From Progne subis subis (taxonomy: Eukaryota; Chordata; Aves; Passeriformes; Hirundinidae): DNA of 64,000 nucleotides. Location of the stretch: contig JAKJHU010001582.1 in assembly GCA_022316685.1 (NCBI GenBank), positions 1-64,000 of the forward strand. The letters run 5' to 3'. Positions 60,589 through 64,000 of this stretch are shown here, one piece after another (position 1 is the stretch's first letter; each line of letters starts with the position of its first letter). Below the pieces are notes generated by a model, which saw only the letters and a program-made list of their open reading frames with translations, ran no database searches and had not been told where the DNA came from. The position numbers and the translations under genes were made by a program.

Positions 60589-61557
60589 GTGCTGGAGGCA
60601 CTTGTGGCCGTGGTGGCCACCCTGGGCCAGCTGGTGGCCACCGTGGCCGGGCCGGACGGGACGTGCTGCTGTCCGCGTCCCCAAGGTCCCTGCACACAGC
60701 CCTGGGGACATTCATCAGTCACCTCTGGGACACCCTGGGCCACTCCGGTCACCTCCCTGGGCCACCCTGGTGTCACCTCCCTGGGCCAGGCCCTGGCTGC
60801 CCTCGGGGCCACCCCGGGGGCCACCTGGGCCCGTGTGACAGCCGTGGCCAGCGCCTGGCGGAATTCGGTGGCCGCTCGGGGACAGCTGGGCCCGGCTGGC
60901 CGAGGAGGCCACCAAGCTCTGCAACGCCTGCAGGGACGTGGCCACCACCGAGGCCACCACTGCAGCCACCGCCACTGCCCGGGCCAGGGACCAGCAGGAC
61001 CAGGCTGCCAGCTTGGGGACAGCTGGGGACAACCTGGTGGCTGTGGCCCGGCAGCCACCGTGGCCCTGAGCAAGGACAAGGTGGAGTCGGCGCTGGCCGC
61101 ACACGAAGCCCGGGTGGCAGCAGCCTCTGATGAGTTGGTGGCGGCCACCAAGGCCAAGGTAGAGGCCGTGGTGGCCACCAGCCAGGCGGGGGCAGCCATC
61201 AGGAGGGGACAGCGGGCGGAGGTGGCCCTGGGGCCGCTGGAGAGTTTGGTGGCTGCGTGTGACAAAGCCAAGGCGTTCCCCCAGGAGCTGCAGCGCCGGC
61301 TCAGGGACATCGAGGCTGCCTTGGAAGGGACAAAGGAGGCGTCCACCGATGTCTCCCAGGCCTTGGTGACCACGGTGGCCGAGTTGGAGCATCTGTGGGA
61401 GGCCAGTGCCCGCCTGGCCACGCGTCACCTGCTGGAGACACTTGGGGACATCCACAGGCTCCTCTTGAGTCACCCTGGTGGCCCCGGTGGCTGCGTGGTG
61501 GCTGAGTGGTGCCAAAAAGCCATTGAGGACATCCCGAGGCTGCTGGGGGGACAGTGA
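60589..61557 (+). CDS. Ala/Val-rich helical exon, third, unknown family
   Basis: The acceptor CTCTGTCCCCTCCCCAG ends at 60588. The phase 0 frame runs open to TGA at 61555-61557 (322 codons). It begins VLEALVAVVATLGQLVATVA. Further helices are TSLGQALAALGATPGATWAR and, after 61060, KDKVESALAAHEARVAAASD, LVAATKAKVEAVVATSQAGA, FPQELQRRLRDIEAALEG, ALVTTVAELEHLWEASARLA, ending IEDIPRLLGGQ. Between about 60885 and 61055 the same frame reads Gly/His-rich sequence while the +1 or +2 frame reads helical sequence (LAEEATKLCNACRDVATTEA), so two compensating indels are likely. ATTAAA (61681-61686) is a plausible poly(A) signal. No known domain; cell location unclear. Confidence 0.5.
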   Translation: MLEALVAVVATLGQLVATVAGPDGTCCCPRPQGPCTQPWGHSSVTSGTPWATPVTSLGHPGVTSLGQALAALGATPGATWARVTAVASAWRNSVAARGQLGPAGRGGHQALQRLQGRGHHRGHHCSHRHCPGQGPAGPGCQLGDSWGQPGGCGPAATVALSKDKVESALAAHEARVAAASDELVAATKAKVEAVVATSQAGAAIRRGQRAEVALGPLESLVAACDKAKAFPQELQRRLRDIEAALEGTKEASTDVSQALVTTVAELEHLWEASARLATRHLLETLGDIHRLLLSHPGGPGGCVVAEWCQKAIEDIPRLLGGQ

Positions 61558-61680
61558 TGTCACCGCCATGATGTCATGGAGGGTGGTGACGTCACCGGTG
61601 GACATCACTGATTTCACTTGTCCCCTCCCCACTTCCCACACAAGATTTGGGACAAATTTGGGGAATTTTCTGGGAATTTT

Positions 61681-61686
61681 CATTAA
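61681..61686 (+). terminator. Poly(A) signal ATTAAA after the third helical exon
   Basis: ATTAAA in TTTTCATTAAAATTGTCCC, 125 bp after the stop. Confidence 0.45.
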
Positions 61687-61799
61687 AATTGTCCCAAATC
61701 CTGATGGGAACTCCTGGGATGGCATCACTGGGGACACTTGGGGTAAGGGAAATGCCCCTCAGGGACCATTTACTCTGCCAGCACCCCCATTTCCATGGA

Positions 61800-62130
61800 A
61801 ACCAACCCATCACAGGGGTCAATGGTGTCCTAAGGGGGTAATTTACGTCCTGGCAGGGTAAATTAAGTTCCCAAGGGGGTAAATGCAGGGTCCTGGCAGG
61901 GTAAATGAGTCCTGAATTCCATCTGTAGGAGTCCATGTAACCCTTTAGAACCCTCATTTACCCTGCCAGGACCCCATTTAGCACCTCTGGACCTTCATGT
62001 ACCCTGCCAGGACCTCATCCACCCCCTCAGGACCCTCATTTACCCTTCCAGGATCTCATTTACTCTTCCAGGACCCCAATTTCCCCCTCAGGACAGTCCC
62101 TTTGCCCTTCCAGGACCTCATTTACTGCCC
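61800..62130. repeat. GTCCTGGCAGGGTAAAT minisatellite that flips orientation
   Basis: From 61845 to 61915 units read GTCCTGGCAGGGTAAAT. From about 61940 to 62130 they read as the complement (ATTTACCCTGCCAGGACC). The array is a large imperfect inverted repeat centred near 61930. Confidence 0.75.
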
Positions 62131-62380
62131 CCCCACGGGCCATGCCCCCAGGCTCCACCACCGAGCTCTGATTGGTTGGTTTGGAGAAAGGGGCGTGGCC
62201 AATGGGGTGGGGGGTGTCTGAGATTAGAAACCCGAAGTGGAGTGGGGAGTGGAGGGGTAGGGACCCCCCTCATCCTCGTATTTCTATGGGAAATCCCCCC
62301 CAAATTCTGGAATTCCATGGGAAACCCCCAAAAATGGGACCTGGGACCCTCCCAAACCCCTGAAATTGGGATAAAAAATT
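62131..62380. other. Spacer with CCAAT box
   Basis: Contains CTGATTGGTTGG and GTGGCCAATGGGG (62170-62205) in a GC-rich context, possibly another small promoter, then no recognisable exon. Confidence 0.3.
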
Positions 62381-62765
62381 GATTTTCCAGGAAATTCCTG
62401 GATTTTAAAGCTTCAAATCAGGATAAAAAGTTGATTTTCCAGGGAATTCCCACTTTTTAATGCCTCAAATTCAGATAAAAATTTGATTTTCCAGCAAATT
62501 CCAGGATGTTAATGCCTCAGGTTGGGAAAAAAAGTTGATTTCCCAGCAAACTCCTGAACTTTATTGTTTTAAATTGGGATAAAAGTAGGATGTCCAGCCA
62601 ATTCAAAGTTTTACAGCACAAAACCCATGAATTTCCTAGAAAAATCAATTTTTAATCCCAATTAGAGGCATTGAAAAATGGGAATTTCCTGGAAAACCAG
62701 CTTTTTATCCCAGCTCAAGGCATTCAAATCTAGGAATTCATCAGGGCTGGAAAATCAGGTTTTTA
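62381..62765. repeat. 60 bp TTGATTTTCCAG repeat that flips orientation
   Basis: Four or so units (GGGATAAAAAGTTGATTTTCC, AGG..AATTCC, TTTTAATGCCTCAAAT) on one strand, then the complement from about 62635 (AATCAATTTTTAATCCC). Confidence 0.7.
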
Positions 62766-63140
62766 TCCCAATTTGCCCTGGGGACACCTGGGGACATTTG
62801 GGACAGGAGCTAGGGACACCAAGAGACACCAAGACCAGGACTGGGAACACCTGGGGACATCGAAACCAGCTCTGGGGACATTTGGGATATCAGGGACAGG
62901 GTTGGGGACACCTGGGGACATCAAGCACAAGGTTGGGGACACCAGGACCAGGTTCAGGGACATCTGGGGATGTTGGAGACCCAGCTGGGGATACCTGGGG
63001 ACATCAGGGAAAGGTTTGGGGACATCAGGACCAGGACTGGGGACACCTGGATAGGATTTGGGGACACTGAGGGTCGCTGGGGACAGGATTAGGGACACCA
63101 GGACAGAGTTGGGGACACCTGGGGACATCAAAACCTGCCA
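62766..63140. repeat. GGGGACACCTGGGGACATC minisatellite
   Basis: Units of about 30 bp. The open frame through it encodes only a repeat of WGHLGTS type and is not credible as a gene. Confidence 0.8.
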
Positions 63141-63440
63141 AATGGACCCAGGATGGACCCAAGATGGATCCCAGTCACAAGTTTCACCTTTTTACAAGTT
63201 TTGGTCCCTTTCCATATTTGGGTTAATTGCCCCAATACACTTCAGGTGAAGAAGTCCCACCCTCCCAGATCACTCTCCTCAATTCACTGCTGTTTGCACT
63301 TCTGGGCCCGGAGCTGCAGCAGTGCCCTTGGTTCTGGGGCTGGAGAAGGAATTGTTTTGTCTGACTGAGCTGTGTGGAGAACTTGCTCACACTTTGTATG
63401 AAATTCAGAGTCACACACCAATGCTGTGCAGAATGTGGAA
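63141..63440. other. Spacer, nothing recognised
   Basis: Ordinary-composition DNA without a credible exon or repeat. Confidence 0.4.
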
Positions 63441-63830
63441 AATATAAAAGCTAAAATTTAAGGCATTTCCCTCCTTTAGAGGCTTGACAAGGCCTTTACC
63501 TTGTCAAGTCTCTATTCTGAATATCTACTAATAATAAGTGTTTAATAATAGATAAGTAACCAATGTTAGGTATTTAATAAGAGATAAGTAACTAAAAATA
63601 GCTATTTAATAATAGGCAAATATCTAACAAGAGTAAATAATGATAGTAAACAACTAACAATAATAAATATCCAACAATAGATAAATATCTAATAAATATC
63701 TAATTACAGTAAATAACACGAAATATCTAATAAAAGATAGATATGTAACAATAGCAAACAAATATTGTTATTTAAGGTTAATAATAATAAACAATAATAA
63801 ACATCTAGCAGTGGTAATGTTTTGCACAGT
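63441..63830. repeat. AT-rich TAATAATAGATAAGTAAC repeat
   Basis: Degenerate units TATTTAATAATAGATAAGT and AATATCTAACAATAG. A sharp switch from the GC-rich DNA to its left. Confidence 0.75.
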
Positions 63831-64000
63831 CAGCTATCATGGAAAGAAGAATATTGATTATCATGAGCAGTTCCTTAGGCACGGAAGAGGAATCATTTCA
63901 TGTGTGTTTTCATCTGCATCAGTGCAGATGTGTCTAGTCGTATGGGCCTGGATAGCACGATGTAATTCTGGAGCTTCTGCAAGGTGGAACCCAAAGCCAT
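63831..64000. other. Right edge, nothing recognised
   Basis: No repeat or coding signal identified in these last 170 bases. Confidence 0.4.

Noticed and set aside
62678..63070. 130-codon repeat protein rich in WGHLGTS
   Set aside because: Translation of the GGGGACACCTGGGGACATC minisatellite; no start context, splice sites or variation expected of a gene.

Overview
The window looks like bird nuclear DNA, most likely a songbird MHC-bearing microchromosome. It holds MHC class II beta exons with typical class II regulatory boxes, an avian type of C2H2 zinc-finger gene in several copies, many endogenous retroviruses and solo LTRs, a CR1-like fragment, very GC-rich promoters, and short exons set in minisatellite DNA. 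I see no bacterial operon, CRISPR array, rRNA or tRNA gene. Most genes here are fragments or pseudogenes. The best coding candidates are zinc-finger copy C and three alanine/valine-rich exons near the right end.

The layout is dominated by a segmental duplication. Arm A (about 1807-14021) and arm B (about 24480-37861) are inverted copies of each other around a 10.5 kb spacer. A third copy, arm C (about 43985-53960), lies in the same orientation as A. The shared unit is: zinc-finger gene, an upstream CpG-rich block, a 7 kb gammaretrovirus-like element (ERV-II, antisense to the zinc-finger gene), then a CpG island with CCAAT boxes. In A and B the zinc-finger end is followed by a CCATGTCC minisatellite and the 3' end of an MHC class II beta gene in convergent orientation. 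In C, and in a short fourth copy D (about 39080-39700), the zinc-finger 3' end instead abuts an MHC class II X-Y promoter module.

Region by region: 1-1805 is the 5' end of a minus-strand retrovirus (ERV-I: LTR, primer-binding site, gag) inserted in the class II gene of arm A. 1807-14021 is arm A. 14022-23411 is a degenerate two-LTR retrovirus (ERV-III, minus strand) at the centre of the inverted repeat, with an LTR fragment of the ERV-I family inside its RT. 23412-24480 is an inverted fragment of the gene family seen at 58-61.6 kb. 24480-37861 is arm B, which carries an extra LTR insertion with a second LTR nested in it. 37941-38955 holds class II exons 3 and 2 (broken). 39080-41549 is a mosaic of zinc-finger fragment, solo LTR and a third retroviral 5' end (ERV-IV). 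41550-43150 is LTR-like and minisatellite DNA. 43155-43450 is a class II 3' UTR scrap plus an X-Y promoter. 43985-53960 is arm C. From 54 kb to the end are minisatellites and an unrecognised gene family encoding Ala/Val-rich helices.

The order of events inferred from nesting is: ERV-II entered the zinc-finger unit; the unit was triplicated, two copies becoming inverted; ERV-I, ERV-III and solo LTRs then entered single copies. No gene here can be called fully intact from sequence alone. Retroviral reading frames are broken throughout.
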